NCBI GenBank assembly: GCA_944548615.1
Contig: CALYMY010000044.1
Coordinates: 1-64,000 of the forward strand
From: Micropterix aruncella
Taxonomy: Eukaryota; Arthropoda; Insecta; Lepidoptera; Micropterigidae
DNA: 64,000 bases
Reading direction: 5' to 3'
Under the pieces are notes generated by a model, which was not told the origin of the DNA, made no database searches, and saw nothing but the letters and a program-made list of their open reading frames with translations. A program made the translations under genes and the position numbers. This document shows, in pieces, positions 50,799 through 63,755 of this stretch. Within the stretch, counting starts at the first letter, position 1. The number at the start of each line of letters is the position of its first letter.

Positions 50799-52661
50799 CG
50801 AAAAATGTGATTTTTTCATAACAATTTCTATGTTCAAAATGAAAGTTTATATAAAAAAATTCAAAATGTCAAAATTTCGAAAATGCCATTTCGTAGAGAT
50901 TTCAAAGGCCTTCGTTCTGTCCGAACACCGTAACGCGTTAGGTTTACTCTATCTCGATTTATTTCGAAAAATGTGATTTTTTCATAATAATTTCCAAGTT
51001 CAAAATGAAAGTTTATATAAAAATTTTCAAAATATCAAAATTTCAAAAATGCCATTTTGTAGAGCTTAAGCGGGGTGTCGATCTCGCCAAAGACCGCAAC
51101 GCGGTAGGTTTACTCTATCTCGATTTATTTCGAAAAATGTGATTTTTTCATAACAATTTCTATGTTCAAAATGAAAGTTTATATAAAATTTTTCAAAATG
51201 TCAAAATTTCGAAAATGCCATTTTGTAGAGATTACCAAGGTCGTCGTTCTGTCCGAACGCCGTAACGCTATAGGTTTACTCTATCACGATCTTTTTCGAA
51301 AAATGTGATTTTTTCATAACAATTTCTATGTTTAAAATGAAATTTTATATAAAATTTTTCAAAATGTCAAAATTTCGAAAATGCCATTTTGTAGAGATTA
51401 CCAAGGCCGTCGTTCTGTCCGAACGCCGTAACGCTATAGGTTTACTCTATCACGATCTTTTTCGAAAAATGTGATTTTTTCATAATAATTTCTATGTTTA
51501 AAATGAAATTTTATATAAAATTTTTCAAAATGTCAAAATTTCAAAAATGCCATTTTGTAGAGCTTAAGCGGGGTGTCGATCTAGCCAAAGACCGCAACGC
51601 GGTAGGTTTACTCTATCACGGTCTTTTTCGAAAAATGTCATTTATTCATAACAATTTCTATGTTCAAAATGAAAGTTTATATAAAAAATTTCAAAATGTC
51701 AAAATTTCGAAAATGCCATTTCGTAGAGATTACCAAGGCCGTGGTTCTGTCCGAACGCCGTAACGCTATAGGTTTACTCTATCACGATCTTTTTCGAAAA
51801 ATGTGATTTTTTCATTATAATTTCTATGTTTAAAATGAAATTTTATATAAAATTTTTCAAAATGTCAAAATTTCAAAAATGCCATTTTGTAGAGCTTAAG
51901 CGGGGTGTCGATCTCGCCAAAGACCGCAACGCGGTAGGTTTACTCTATCTCGATTTATTTCGAAAAATGTGATTTTTTCATAACAATTTCTATGTTCAAA
52001 ATGAAAGTTTATATAAAAAATTTCAAAATGTCAAAATTTCGAAAATGCCATTTTGTAGAGATTACCAAGGCCGTCGTTCTGTCCGAACGCCGTAACCCTA
52101 TAGGTTTACTCTATCACGATCTTTTTCGAAAAATGTGATTTTTTCATAACAATTTCTATGTTTAAAATGAAATTTTATATAAAATTTTTCAAAATGTCAA
52201 AATTTCGAAAATGCCATTTTGTAGAGATTACCAAGGCCGTCGTTCTGTCCGAACGCCGTAACCCTATAGGTTTACTCTATCACGATCTTTTTCGAAAAAT
52301 ATGATTTTTTCATAATAATTTCTATGTTTAAAATGAAATTTTATATAAAATTTTTCAAAAAGTCAAAATTTCAAAAATGCCATTTTGTAGAGCTTAAGCG
52401 GGGTGTCGATCTCGCCAAAGACCGCAACGCGGTAGGTTTACTCTATCTCGTTCTTTTGTGAAAAATGTGATTTTTTCATAACAATTTCTATGTTCAAAAT
52501 GAAAGTTTATATAAAAAATTTCAAAATGTCAAAATTTCGAAAATGCCATTTCGTAGAGATTTCAAAGGCCTTCGTTATGCCCAAACACCGTAACGCGTTT
52601 TATTTACTCTATCACGGTCTTTTTCGAAAAATGACATTTATTCATAACAATTTCTATGTTC
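50799..52661. repeat. 166-bp satellite array, copy 13, 11 units
   Basis: Standard; it lacks the u10 CTAGCC variant of copy 8, so that change came after the two copies separated or was corrected. Confidence 0.97.
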
Positions 52662-54104
52662 AGGAGTTCCCTCGTCGGGAGCCAACCCTGGGTGCAGCAG
52701 CCATGTCATGGTGGAACTTAGTAATTGCCATCATAATGGAATGCCTATACCAAATTTCACGTCTCTACGGTTGACCGTTGAGGAGTTCCCTCGTCGGGAG
52801 CCAACCCTGGGTGCAGCAGCCATGTCATGGTGGAACTTAGTAATTGCCATCATAATGGAATGCCTATACCAAATTTCACGTCTCTACGGTTGACCGTTGA
52901 GGAGTTCCCTCGTCGGGAGCCAACCCTGGGTGCAGCAGCGATGTCATGGTGGAACTTAGAAATTGCCGTCATAATGGAATGCCTATACCAAATTTCACGT
53001 CTCTACGGTTGACCGTTGAGGAGTTCCCTCGTCGGGAGCCAACCCTGGGTGCAGCAGCCATGTCATGGTGGAACTTAGTAATTGCCATCATAATGGAATG
53101 CCTATACCAAATTTCACGTCTCTACGGTTGACCGTTGAGGAGTTCCCTCGTCGGGAGCCAACCCTGGGTGCAGCAGCCATGTCATGGTGGAACTTAGTAA
53201 TTGCCATCATAATGGAATGCCTATACCAAATTTCACGTCTCTACGGTTGACCGTTGAGGAGTTCCCTCGTCGGGAGCCAACCCTGGGTGCAGCAGCCATG
53301 TCATGGTGGAACTTAGTAATTGCCATCATAATGGAATGCCTATACCAAATTTCACGTCTCTACGGTTGACCGTTGAGGAGTTCCCTCGTCGGGAGCCAAC
53401 CCTGGGTGCAGCAGCCATGTCATGGTGGAACTTAGTAATTGCCATCATAATGGAATGCCTATACCAAATTTCACGTCTCTACGGTTGACCGTTGAGGAGT
53501 TCCCTCGTCGGGAGCCAACCCTGGGTGCAGCAGCGATGTCATGGTGGAACTTAGAAATTGCCGTCATAATGGAATGCCTATACCAAATTTCACGTCTCTA
53601 CGGTTGACCGTTGAGGAGTTCCCTCGTCGGGAGCCAACCCTGGGTGCAGCAGCCATGTCATGGTGGAACTTAGTAATTGCCATCATAATGGAATGCCTAT
53701 ACCAAATTTCACGTCTCTACGGTTGACCGTTGAGGAGTTCCCTCGTCGGGAGCCAACCCTGGGTGCAGCAGCCATGTCATGGTGGAACTTAGTAATTGCC
53801 ATCATAATGGAATGCCTATACCAAATTTCACGTCTCTACGGTTGACCGTTGAGGAGTTCCCTCGTCGGGAGCCAACCCTGGGTGCAGCAGCCATGTCATG
53901 GTGGAACTTAGTAATTGCCATCATAATGGAATGCCTATACCAAATTTCACGTCTCTACGGTTGACCGTTGAGAAGTTCCCTCGTCGGGAGCCAACCCTGG
54001 GTGCAGCAGCCATGTCATGGTGGAACTTAGTAATTGCCATCATAATGGAATGCCTATACCAAATTTCACGTCTCTACGGTTGACCGTTGAGGAGTTCCCT
54101 CGTC
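52662..54104. repeat. 119-bp satellite array, copy 13, 12 units
   Basis: Standard; b-type starts at 52946 and 53541. Confidence 0.97.
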
Positions 54105-54263
54105 CTTGTCACGTACCTCTTTCCGTAGGTTGTTTACTCCTTTTAATTCGTTTAACGCCTCGCGGGCAATATCTCTGGCTCTTTCCGGTATTTCTTCGAA
54201 ATTCCGAAACGGCACTTCTATTTCTGTGGTCTCCATATTGTCTCTTCTCGTTGATCAAAGGCA
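54105..54263 (-). pseudogene. Captured exon fragment, copy 14
   Basis: Matches the reference; ATG at 54236. Confidence 0.62.
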
Positions 54264-54828
54264 CTGAAAATGAAAATGAAAAAGCACAGATTAAATAGTA
54301 TTGAAAAGTAATTAAAGAAGAAGAAGAAGACGAGATAAAAAGCAGAAGCAATGAAATGAAAAGCGTTCTAAAACCCTATCTTTTGACACCTCGCTTGTGT
54401 GTATATGATAAAATAAAGAATATAATATTTAATTTATTAAACGAAGCCGCGGGAAAAATACTAAAACTCCCTTGGCTCGGATCGCTACTATTGAAAACAA
54501 ACATCGTAAAATCGATAAATAAACTTTCGCAAGTATGACGAGGGCTGAAGTTACCATAGAAACAGAAATCGTTAAATCGATAAATATTCTATTGCGAGTC
54601 GGGCCACCGCCTGAGCTCGTTACTATGGAAACAAAACCGTTAAATCGATAAATCAATATACCTATACAGATATTAAATCGTCTATAATTCCGTTAATATT
54701 ACTCAGATTTGAAAATTAAAAGAAGCGTTAGATGCGCAAAGCAAAACTCTATTAGATAATAATAAACAGGGAGGACTATTGATGCCTTTTAGCGCAATAG
54801 CCCTCAAACGTCGGAAGCCAATTTATTT
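54105..54828. repeat. HOR spacer, copy 14
   Basis: 724 bp, reference type. Motif triplet at 54484-54653. Confidence 0.95.
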
Positions 54829-56691
54829 CGAAAAATGTGATTTTTTCATAACAATTTCTATGTTCAAAATGAAAGTTTATATAAAAAAATTCAAAATGTC
54901 AAAATTTCGAAAATGCCATTTCGTAGAGATTTCAAAGGCCTTCGTTCTGTCCGAACACCGTAACGCGTTAGGTTTACTCTATCTCGATTTATTTCGAAAA
55001 ATGTGATTTTTTCATAATAATTTCCAAGTTCAAAATGAAAGTTTATATAAAAATTTTCAAAATATCAAAATTTCAAAAATGCCATTTTGTAGAGCTTAAG
55101 CGGGGTGTCGATCTCGCCAAAGACCGCAACGCGGTAGGTTTACTCTATCTCGATTTATTTCGAAAAATGTGATTTTTTCATAACAATTTCTATGTTCAAA
55201 ATGAAAGTTTATATAAAATTTTTCAAAATGTCAAAATTTCGAAAATGCCATTTTGTAGAGATTACCAAGGTCGTCGTTCTGTCCGAACGCCGTAACGCTA
55301 TAGGTTTACTCTATCACGATCTTTTTCGAAAAATGTGATTTTTTCATAACAATTTCTATGTTTAAAATGAAATTTTATATAAAATTTTTCAAAATGTCAA
55401 AATTTCGAAAATGCCATTTTGTAGAGATTACCAAGGCCGTCGTTCTGTCCGAACGCCGTAACGCTATAGGTTTACTCTATCACGATCTTTTTCGAAAAAT
55501 GTGATTTTTTCATAATAATTTCTATGTTTAAAATGAAATTTTATATAAAATTTTTCAAAATGTCAAAATTTCAAAAATGCCATTTTGTAGAGCTTAAGCG
55601 GGGTGTCGATCTAGCCAAAGACCGCAACGCGGTAGGTTTACTCTATCACGGTCTTTTTCGAAAAATGTCATTTATTCATAACAATTTCTATGTTCAAAAT
55701 GAAAGTTTATATAAAAAATTTCAAAATGTCAAAATTTCGAAAATGCCATTTCGTAGAGATTACCAAGGCCGTGGTTCTGTCCGAACGCCGTAACGCTATA
55801 GGTTTACTCTATCACGATCTTTTTCGAAAAATGTGATTTTTTCATTATAATTTCTATGTTTAAAATGAAATTTTATATAAAATTTTTCAAAATGTCAAAA
55901 TTTCAAAAATGCCATTTTGTAGAGCTTAAGCGGGGTGTCGATCTCGCCAAAGACCGCAACGCGGTAGGTTTACTCTATCTCGATTTATTTCGAAAAATGT
56001 GATTTTTTCATAACAATTTCTATGTTCAAAATGAAAGTTTATATAAAAAATTTCAAAATGTCAAAATTTCGAAAATGCCATTTTGTAGAGATTACCAAGG
56101 CCGTCGTTCTGTCCGAACGCCGTAACCCTATAGGTTTACTCTATCACGATCTTTTTCGAAAAATGTGATTTTTTCATAACAATTTCTATGTTTAAAATGA
56201 AATTTTATATAAAATTTTTCAAAATGTCAAAATTTCGAAAATGCCATTTTGTAGAGATTACCAAGGCCGTCGTTCTGTCCGAACGCCGTAACCCTATAGG
56301 TTTACTCTATCACGATCTTTTTCGAAAAATATGATTTTTTCATAATAATTTCTATGTTTAAAATGAAATTTTATATAAAATTTTTCAAAAAGTCAAAATT
56401 TCAAAAATGCCATTTTGTAGAGCTTAAGCGGGGTGTCGATCTCGCCAAAGACCGCAACGCGGTAGGTTTACTCTATCTCGTTCTTTTGTGAAAAATGTGA
56501 TTTTTTCATAACAATTTCTATGTTCAAAATGAAAGTTTATATAAAAAATTTCAAAATGTCAAAATTTCGAAAATGCCATTTCGTAGAGATTTCAAAGGCC
56601 TTCGTTATGCCCAAACACCGTAACGCGTTTTATTTACTCTATCACGGTCTTTTTCGAAAAATGACATTTATTCATAACAATTTCTATGTTC
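54829..56691. repeat. 166-bp satellite array, copy 14, 11 units
   Basis: Standard u1-u11 plus 37 bp; no private variant noticed. Confidence 0.97.
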
Positions 56692-58134
56692 AGGAGTTCC
56701 CTCGTCGGGAGCCAACCCTGGGTGCAGCAGCCATGTCATGGTGGAACTTAGTAATTGCCATCATAATGGAATGCCTATACCAAATTTCACGTCTCTACGG
56801 TTGACCGTTGAGGAGTTCCCTCGTCGGGAGCCAACCCTGGGTGCAGCAGCCATGTCATGGTGGAACTTAGTAATTGCCATCATAATGGAATGCCTATACC
56901 AAATTTCACGTCTCTACGGTTGACCGTTGAGGAGTTCCCTCGTCGGGAGCCAACCCTGGGTGCAGCAGCGATGTCATGGTGGAACTTAGAAATTGCCGTC
57001 ATAATGGAATGCCTATACCAAATTTCACGTCTCTACGGTTGACCGTTGAGGAGTTCCCTCGTCGGGAGCCAACCCTGGGTGCAGCAGCCATGTCATGGTG
57101 GAACTTAGTAATTGCCATCATAATGGAATGCCTATACCAAATTTCACGTCTCTACGGTTGACCGTTGAGGAGTTCCCTCGTCGGGAGCCAACCCTGGGTG
57201 CAGCAGCCATGTCATGGTGGAACTTAGTAATTGCCATCATAATGGAATGCCTATACCAAATTTCACGTCTCTACGGTTGACCGTTGAGGAGTTCCCTCGT
57301 CGGGAGCCAACCCTGGGTGCAGCAGCCATGTCATGGTGGAACTTAGTAATTGCCATCATAATGGAATGCCTATACCAAATTTCACGTCTCTACGGTTGAC
57401 CGTTGAGGAGTTCCCTCGTCGGGAGCCAACCCTGGGTGCAGCAGCCATGTCATGGTGGAACTTAGTAATTGCCATCATAATGGAATGCCTATACCAAATT
57501 TCACGTCTCTACGGTTGACCGTTGAGGAGTTCCCTCGTCGGGAGCCAACCCTGGGTGCAGCAGCGATGTCATGGTGGAACTTAGAAATTGCCGTCATAAT
57601 GGAATGCCTATACCAAATTTCACGTCTCTACGGTTGACCGTTGAGGAGTTCCCTCGTCGGGAGCCAACCCTGGGTGCAGCAGCCATGTCATGGTGGAACT
57701 TAGTAATTGCCATCATAATGGAATGCCTATACCAAATTTCACGTCTCTACGGTTGACCGTTGAGGAGTTCCCTCGTCGGGAGCCAACCCTGGGTGCAGCA
57801 GCCATGTCATGGTGGAACTTAGTAATTGCCATCATAATGGAATGCCTATACCAAATTTCACGTCTCTACGGTTGACCGTTGAGGAGTTCCCTCGTCGGGA
57901 GCCAACCCTGGGTGCAGCAGCCATGTCATGGTGGAACTTAGTAATTGCCATCATAATGGAATGCCTATACCAAATTTCACGTCTCTACGGTTGACCGTTG
58001 AGAAGTTCCCTCGTCGGGAGCCAACCCTGGGTGCAGCAGCCATGTCATGGTGGAACTTAGTAATTGCCATCATAATGGAATGCCTATACCAAATTTCACG
58101 TCTCTACGGTTGACCGTTGAGGAGTTCCCTCGTC
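56692..58134. repeat. 119-bp satellite array, copy 14, 12 units
   Basis: Standard; b-type starts at 56976 and 57571. Confidence 0.97.
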
Positions 58135-58293
58135 CTTGTCACGTACCTCTTTCCGTAGGTTGTTTACTCCTTTTAATTCGTTTAACGCCTCGCGGGCAAT
58201 ATCTCTGGCTCTTTCCGGTATTTCTTCGAAATTCCGAAACGGCACTTCTATTTCTGTGGTCTCCATATTGTCTCTTCTCGTTGATCAAAGGCA
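58135..58293 (-). pseudogene. Captured exon fragment, copy 15
   Basis: Matches the reference; ATG at 58266. Confidence 0.62.
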
Positions 58294-58858
58294 CTGAAAA
58301 TGAAAATGAAAAAGCACAGATTAAATAGTATTGAAAAGTAATTAAAGAAGAAGAAGAAGACGAGATAAAAAGCAGAAGCAATGAAATGAAAAGCGTTCTA
58401 AAACCCTATCTTTTGACACCTCGCTTGTGTGTATATGATAAAATAAAGAATATAATATTTAATTTATTAAACGAAGCCGCGGGAAAAATACTAAAACTCC
58501 CTTGGCTCGGATCGCTACTATTGAAAACAAACATCGTAAAATCGATAAATAAACTTTCGCAAGTATGACGAGGGCTGAAGTTACCATAGAAACAGAAATC
58601 GTTAAATCGATAAATATTCTATTGCGAGTCGGGCCACCGCCTGAGCTCGTTACTATGGAAACAAAACCGTTAAATCGATAAATCAATATACCTATACAGA
58701 TATTAAATCGTCTATAATTCCGTTAATATTACTCAGATTTGAAAATTAAAAGAAGCGTTAGATGCGCAAAGCAAAACTCTATTAGATAATAATAAACAGG
58801 GAGGACTATTGATGCCTTTTAGCGCAATAGCCCTCAAACGTCGGAAGCCAATTTATTT
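58135..58858. repeat. HOR spacer, copy 15
   Basis: 724 bp, reference type. Motif triplet at 58514-58683. Confidence 0.95.
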
Positions 58859-60223
58859 CGAAAAATGTGATTTTTTCATAACAATTTCTATGTTCAAAAT
58901 GAAAGTTTATATAAAAAAATTCAAAATGTCAAAATTTCGAAAATGCCATTTCGTAGAGATTTCAAAGGCCTTCGTTCTGTCCGAACACCGTAACGCGTTA
59001 GGTTTACTCTATCTCGATTTATTTCGAAAAATGTGATTTTTTCATAATAATTTCCAAGTTCAAAATGAAAGTTTATATAAAAATTTTCAAAATATCAAAA
59101 TTTCAAAAATGCCATTTTGTAGAGCTTAAGCGGGGTGTCGATCTCGCCAAAGACCGCAACGCGGTAGGTTTACTCTATCTCGATTTATTTCGAAAAATGT
59201 GATTTTTTCATAACAATTTCTATGTTCAAAATGAAAGTTTATATAAAATTTTTCAAAATGTCAAAATTTCGAAAATGCCATTTTGTAGAGATTACCAAGG
59301 TCGTCGTTCTGTCCGAACGCCGTAACGCTATAGGTTTACTCTATCACGATCTTTTTCGAAAAATGTGATTTTTTCATAACAATTTCTATGTTTAAAATGA
59401 AATTTTATATAAAATTTTTCAAAATGTCAAAATTTCGAAAATGCCATTTTGTAGAGATTACCAAGGCCGTCGTTCTGTCCGAACGCCGTAACGCTATAGG
59501 TTTACTCTATCACGATCTTTTTCGAAAAATGTGATTTTTTCATAATAATTTCTATGTTTAAAATGAAATTTTATATAAAATTTTTCAAAATGTCAAAATT
59601 TCAAAAATGCCATTTTGTAGAGCTTAAGCGGGGTGTCGATCTAGCCAAAGACCGCAACGCGGTAGGTTTACGCTATCACGGTCTTTTTCGAAAAATGTCA
59701 TTTATTCATAACAATTTCTATGTTCAAAATGAAAGTTTATATAAAAAATTTCAAAATGTCAAAATTTCGAAAATGCCATTTCGTAGAGATTACCAAGGCC
59801 GTGGTTCTGTCCGAACGCCGTAACGCTATAGGTTTACTCTATCACGATCTTTTTCGAAAAATATGATTTTTTCATAATAATTTCTATGTTTAAAATGAAA
59901 TTTTATATAAAATTTTTCAAAAAGTCAAAATTTCAAAAATGCCATTTTGTAGAGCTTAAGCGGGGTGTCGATCTCGCCAAAGACCGCAACGCGGTAGGTT
60001 TACTCTATCTCGTTCTTTTGTGAAAAATGTGATTTTTTCATAACAATTTCTATGTTCAAAATGAAAGTTTATATAAAAAATTTCAAAATGTCAAAATTTC
60101 GAAAATGCCATTTCGTAGAGATTTCAAAGGCCTTCGTTATGCCCAAACACCGTAACGCGTTTTATTTACTCTATCACGGTCTTTTTCGAAAAATGACATT
60201 TATTCATAACAATTTCTATGTTC
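58859..60223. repeat. 166-bp satellite array, copy 15, 8 units (u7-u9 deleted)
   Basis: Order is u1-u6, u10, u11. u6 (59689) joins u10 (59855); the exchange lies between about 59827 and 59863, where u6 and u9 share sequence. A private T-to-G at 59672 lies in u5. Confidence 0.96.
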
Positions 60224-61666
60224 AGGAGTTCCCTCGTCGGGAGCCAACCCTGGGTGCAGCAGCCATGTCATGGTGGAACTTAGTAATTGCCATCATAATG
60301 GAATGCCTATACCAAATTTCACGTCTCTACGGTTGACCGTTGAGGAGTTCCCTCGTCGGGAGCCAACCCTGGGTGCAGCAGCCATGTCATGGTGGAACTT
60401 AGTAATTGCCATCATAATGGAATGCCTATACCAAATTTCACGTCTCTACGGTTGACCGTTGAGGAGTTCCCTCGTCGGGAGCCAACCCTGGGTGCAGCAG
60501 CGATGTCATGGTGGAACTTAGAAATTGCCGTCATAATGGAATGCCTATACCAAATTTCACGTCTCTACGGTTGACCGTTGAGGAGTTCCCTCGTCGGGAG
60601 CCAACCCTGGGTGCAGCAGCCATGTCATGGTGGAACTTAGTAATTGCCATCATAATGGAATGCCTATACCAAATTTCACGTCTCTACGGTTGACCGTTGA
60701 GGAGTTCCCTCGTCGGGAGCCAACCCTGGGTGCAGCAGCCATGTCATGGTGGAACTTAGTAATTGCCATCATAATGGAATGCCTATACCAAATTTCACGT
60801 CTCTACGGTTGACCGTTGAGGAGTTCCCTCGTCGGGAGCCAACCCTGGGTGCAGCAGCCATGTCATGGTGGAACTTAGTAATTGCCATCATAATGGAATG
60901 CCTATACCAAATTTCACGTCTCTACGGTTGACCGTTGAGGAGTTCCCTCGTCGGGAGCCAACCCTGGGTGCAGCAGCCATGTCATGGTGGAACTTAGTAA
61001 TTGCCATCATAATGGAATGCCTATACCAAATTTCACGTCTCTACGGTTGACCGTTGAGGAGTTCCCTCGTCGGGAGCCAACCCTGGGTGCAGCAGCGATG
61101 TCATGGTGGAACTTAGAAATTGCCGTCATAATGGAATGCCTATACCAAATTTCACGTCTCTACGGTTGACCGTTGAGGAGTTCCCTCGTCGGGAGCCAAC
61201 CCTGGGTGCAGCAGCCATGTCATGGTGGAACTTAGTAATTGCCATCATAATGGAATGCCTATACCAAATTTCACGTCTCTACGGTTGACCGTTGAGGAGT
61301 TCCCTCGTCGGGAGCCAACCCTGGGTGCAGCAGCCATGTCATGGTGGAACTTAGTAATTGCCATCATAATGGAATGCCTATACCAAATTTCACGTCTCTA
61401 CGGTTGACCGTTGAGGAGTTCCCTCGTCGGGAGCCAACCCTGGGTGCAGCAGCCATGTCATGGTGGAACTTAGTAATTGCCATCATAATGGAATGCCTAT
61501 ACCAAATTTCACGTCTCTACGGTTGACCGTTGAGAAGTTCCCTCGTCGGGAGCCAACCCTGGGTGCAGCAGCCATGTCATGGTGGAACTTAGTAATTGCC
61601 ATCATAATGGAATGCCTATACCAAATTTCACGTCTCTACGGTTGACCGTTGAGGAGTTCCCTCGTC
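60224..61666. repeat. 119-bp satellite array, copy 15, 12 units
   Basis: Standard; b-type starts at 60508 and 61103. Confidence 0.97.
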
Positions 61667-61825
61667 CTTGTCACGTACCTCTTTCCGTAGGTTGTTTACT
61701 CCTTTTAATTCGTTTAACGCCTCGCGGGCAATATCTCTGGCTCTTTCCGGTATTTCTTCGAAATTCCGAAACGGCACTTCTATTTCTGTGGTCTCCATAT
61801 TGTCTCTTCTCGTTGATCAAAGGCA
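61667..61825 (-). pseudogene. Captured exon fragment, copy 16
   Basis: Matches the reference; ATG at 61798. Confidence 0.62.
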
Positions 61826-62390
61826 CTGAAAATGAAAATGAAAAAGCACAGATTAAATAGTATTGAAAAGTAATTAAAGAAGAAGAAGAAGACGAGATAA
61901 AAAGCAGAAGCAATGAAATGAAAAGCGTTCTAAAACCCTATCTTTTGACACCTCGCTTGTGTGTATATGATAAAATAAAGAATATAATATTTAATTTATT
62001 AAACGAAGCCGCGGGAAAAATACTAAAACTCCCTTGGCTCGGATCGCTACTATTGAAAACAAACATCGTAAAATCGATAAATAAACTTTCGCAAGTATGA
62101 CGAGGGCTGAAGTTACCATAGAAACAGAAATCGTTAAATCGATAAATATTCTATTGCGAGTCGGGCCACCGCCTGAGCTCGTTACTATGGAAACAAAACC
62201 GTTAAATCGATAAATCAATATACCTATACAGATATTAAATCGTCTATAATTCCGTTAATATTACTCAGATTTGAAAATTAAAAGAAGCGTTAGATGCGCA
62301 AAGCAAAACTCTATTAGATAATAATAAACAGGGAGGACTATTGATGCCTTTTAGCGCAATAGCCCTCAAACGTCGGAAGCCAATTTATTT
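61667..62390. repeat. HOR spacer, copy 16
   Basis: 724 bp, reference type. Motif triplet at 62046-62215. Confidence 0.95.
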
Positions 62391-63755
62391 CGAAAAATGT
62401 GATTTTTTGATAACAATTTCTATGTTCAAAATGAAAGTTTATATAAAAAAATTCAAAATGTCAAAATTTCGAAAATGCCATTTCGTAGAGATTTCAAAGG
62501 CCTTCGTTCTGTCCGAACACCGTAACGCGTTAGGTTTACTCTATCTCGATTTATTTCGAAAAATGTGATTTTTTCATAATAATTTCCAAGTTCAAAATGA
62601 AAGTTTATATAAAAATTTTCAAAATATCAAAATTTCAAAAATGCCATTTTGTAGAGCTTAAGCGGGGTGTCGATCTCGCCAAAGACCGCAACGCGGTAGG
62701 TTTACTCTATCTCGATTTATTTCGAAAAATGTGATTTATTCATAACAATTTCTATGTTCAAAATGAAAGTTTATATAAAAAATTTCAAAATGTCAAAATT
62801 TCGAAAATGCCATTTCGTAGAGATTACCAAGGCCGTGGTTCTGTCCGAACGCCGTAACGCTATAGGTTTACTCTATCACGATCTTTTTCGAAAAATGTGA
62901 TTTTTTCATTATAATTTCTATGTTTAAAATGAAATTTTATATAAAATTTTTCAAAATGTCAAAATTTCAAAAATGCCATTTTGTAGAGCTTAAGCGGGGT
63001 GTCGATCTCGCCAAAGACCGCAACGCGGTAGGTTTACTCTATCTCGATTTATTTCGAAAAATGTGATTTTTTCATAACAATTTCTATGTTCAAAATGAAA
63101 GTTTATATAAAAAATTTCAAAATGTCAAAATTTCGAAAATGCCATTTTGTAGAGATTACCAAGGCCGTCGTTCTGTCCGAACGCCGTAACCCTATAGGTT
63201 TACTCTATCACGATCTTTTTCGAAAAATGTGATTTTTTCATAACAATTTCTATGTTTAAAATGAAATTTTATATAAAATTTTTCAAAATGTCAAAATTTC
63301 GAAAATGCCATTTTGTAGAGATTACCAAGGCCGTCGTTCTGTCCGAACGCCGTAACCCTATAGGTTTACTCTATCACGATCTTTTTCGAAAAATATGATT
63401 TTTTCATAATAATTTCTATGTTTAAAATGAAATTTTATATAAAATTTTTCAAAAAGTCAAAATTTCAAAAATGCCATTTTGTAGAGCTTAAGCGGGGTGT
63501 CGATCTCGCCAAAGACCGCAACGCGGTAGGTTTACTCTATCTCGTTCTTTTGTGAAAAATGTGATTTTTTCATAACAATTTCTATGTTCAAAATGAAAGT
63601 TTATATAAAAAATTTCAAAATGTCAAAATTTCGAAAATGCCATTTCGTAGAGATTTCAAAGGCCTTCGTTATGCCCAAACACCGTAACGCGTTTTATTTA
63701 CTCTATCACGGTCTTTTTCGAAAAATGACATTTATTCATAACAATTTCTATGTTC
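62391..63755. repeat. 166-bp satellite array, copy 16, 8 units (3 deleted)
   Basis: Order is u1, u2, hybrid u3/u6, u7-u11. The hybrid monomer at 62723 reads ATGTGATTTATTCATAAC: the G at 62733 is u3-type and the A at 62738 is u6-type, so the crossover lies within four bases. It shares the C-to-G in u1 (62409) with copy 11. Confidence 0.96.
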
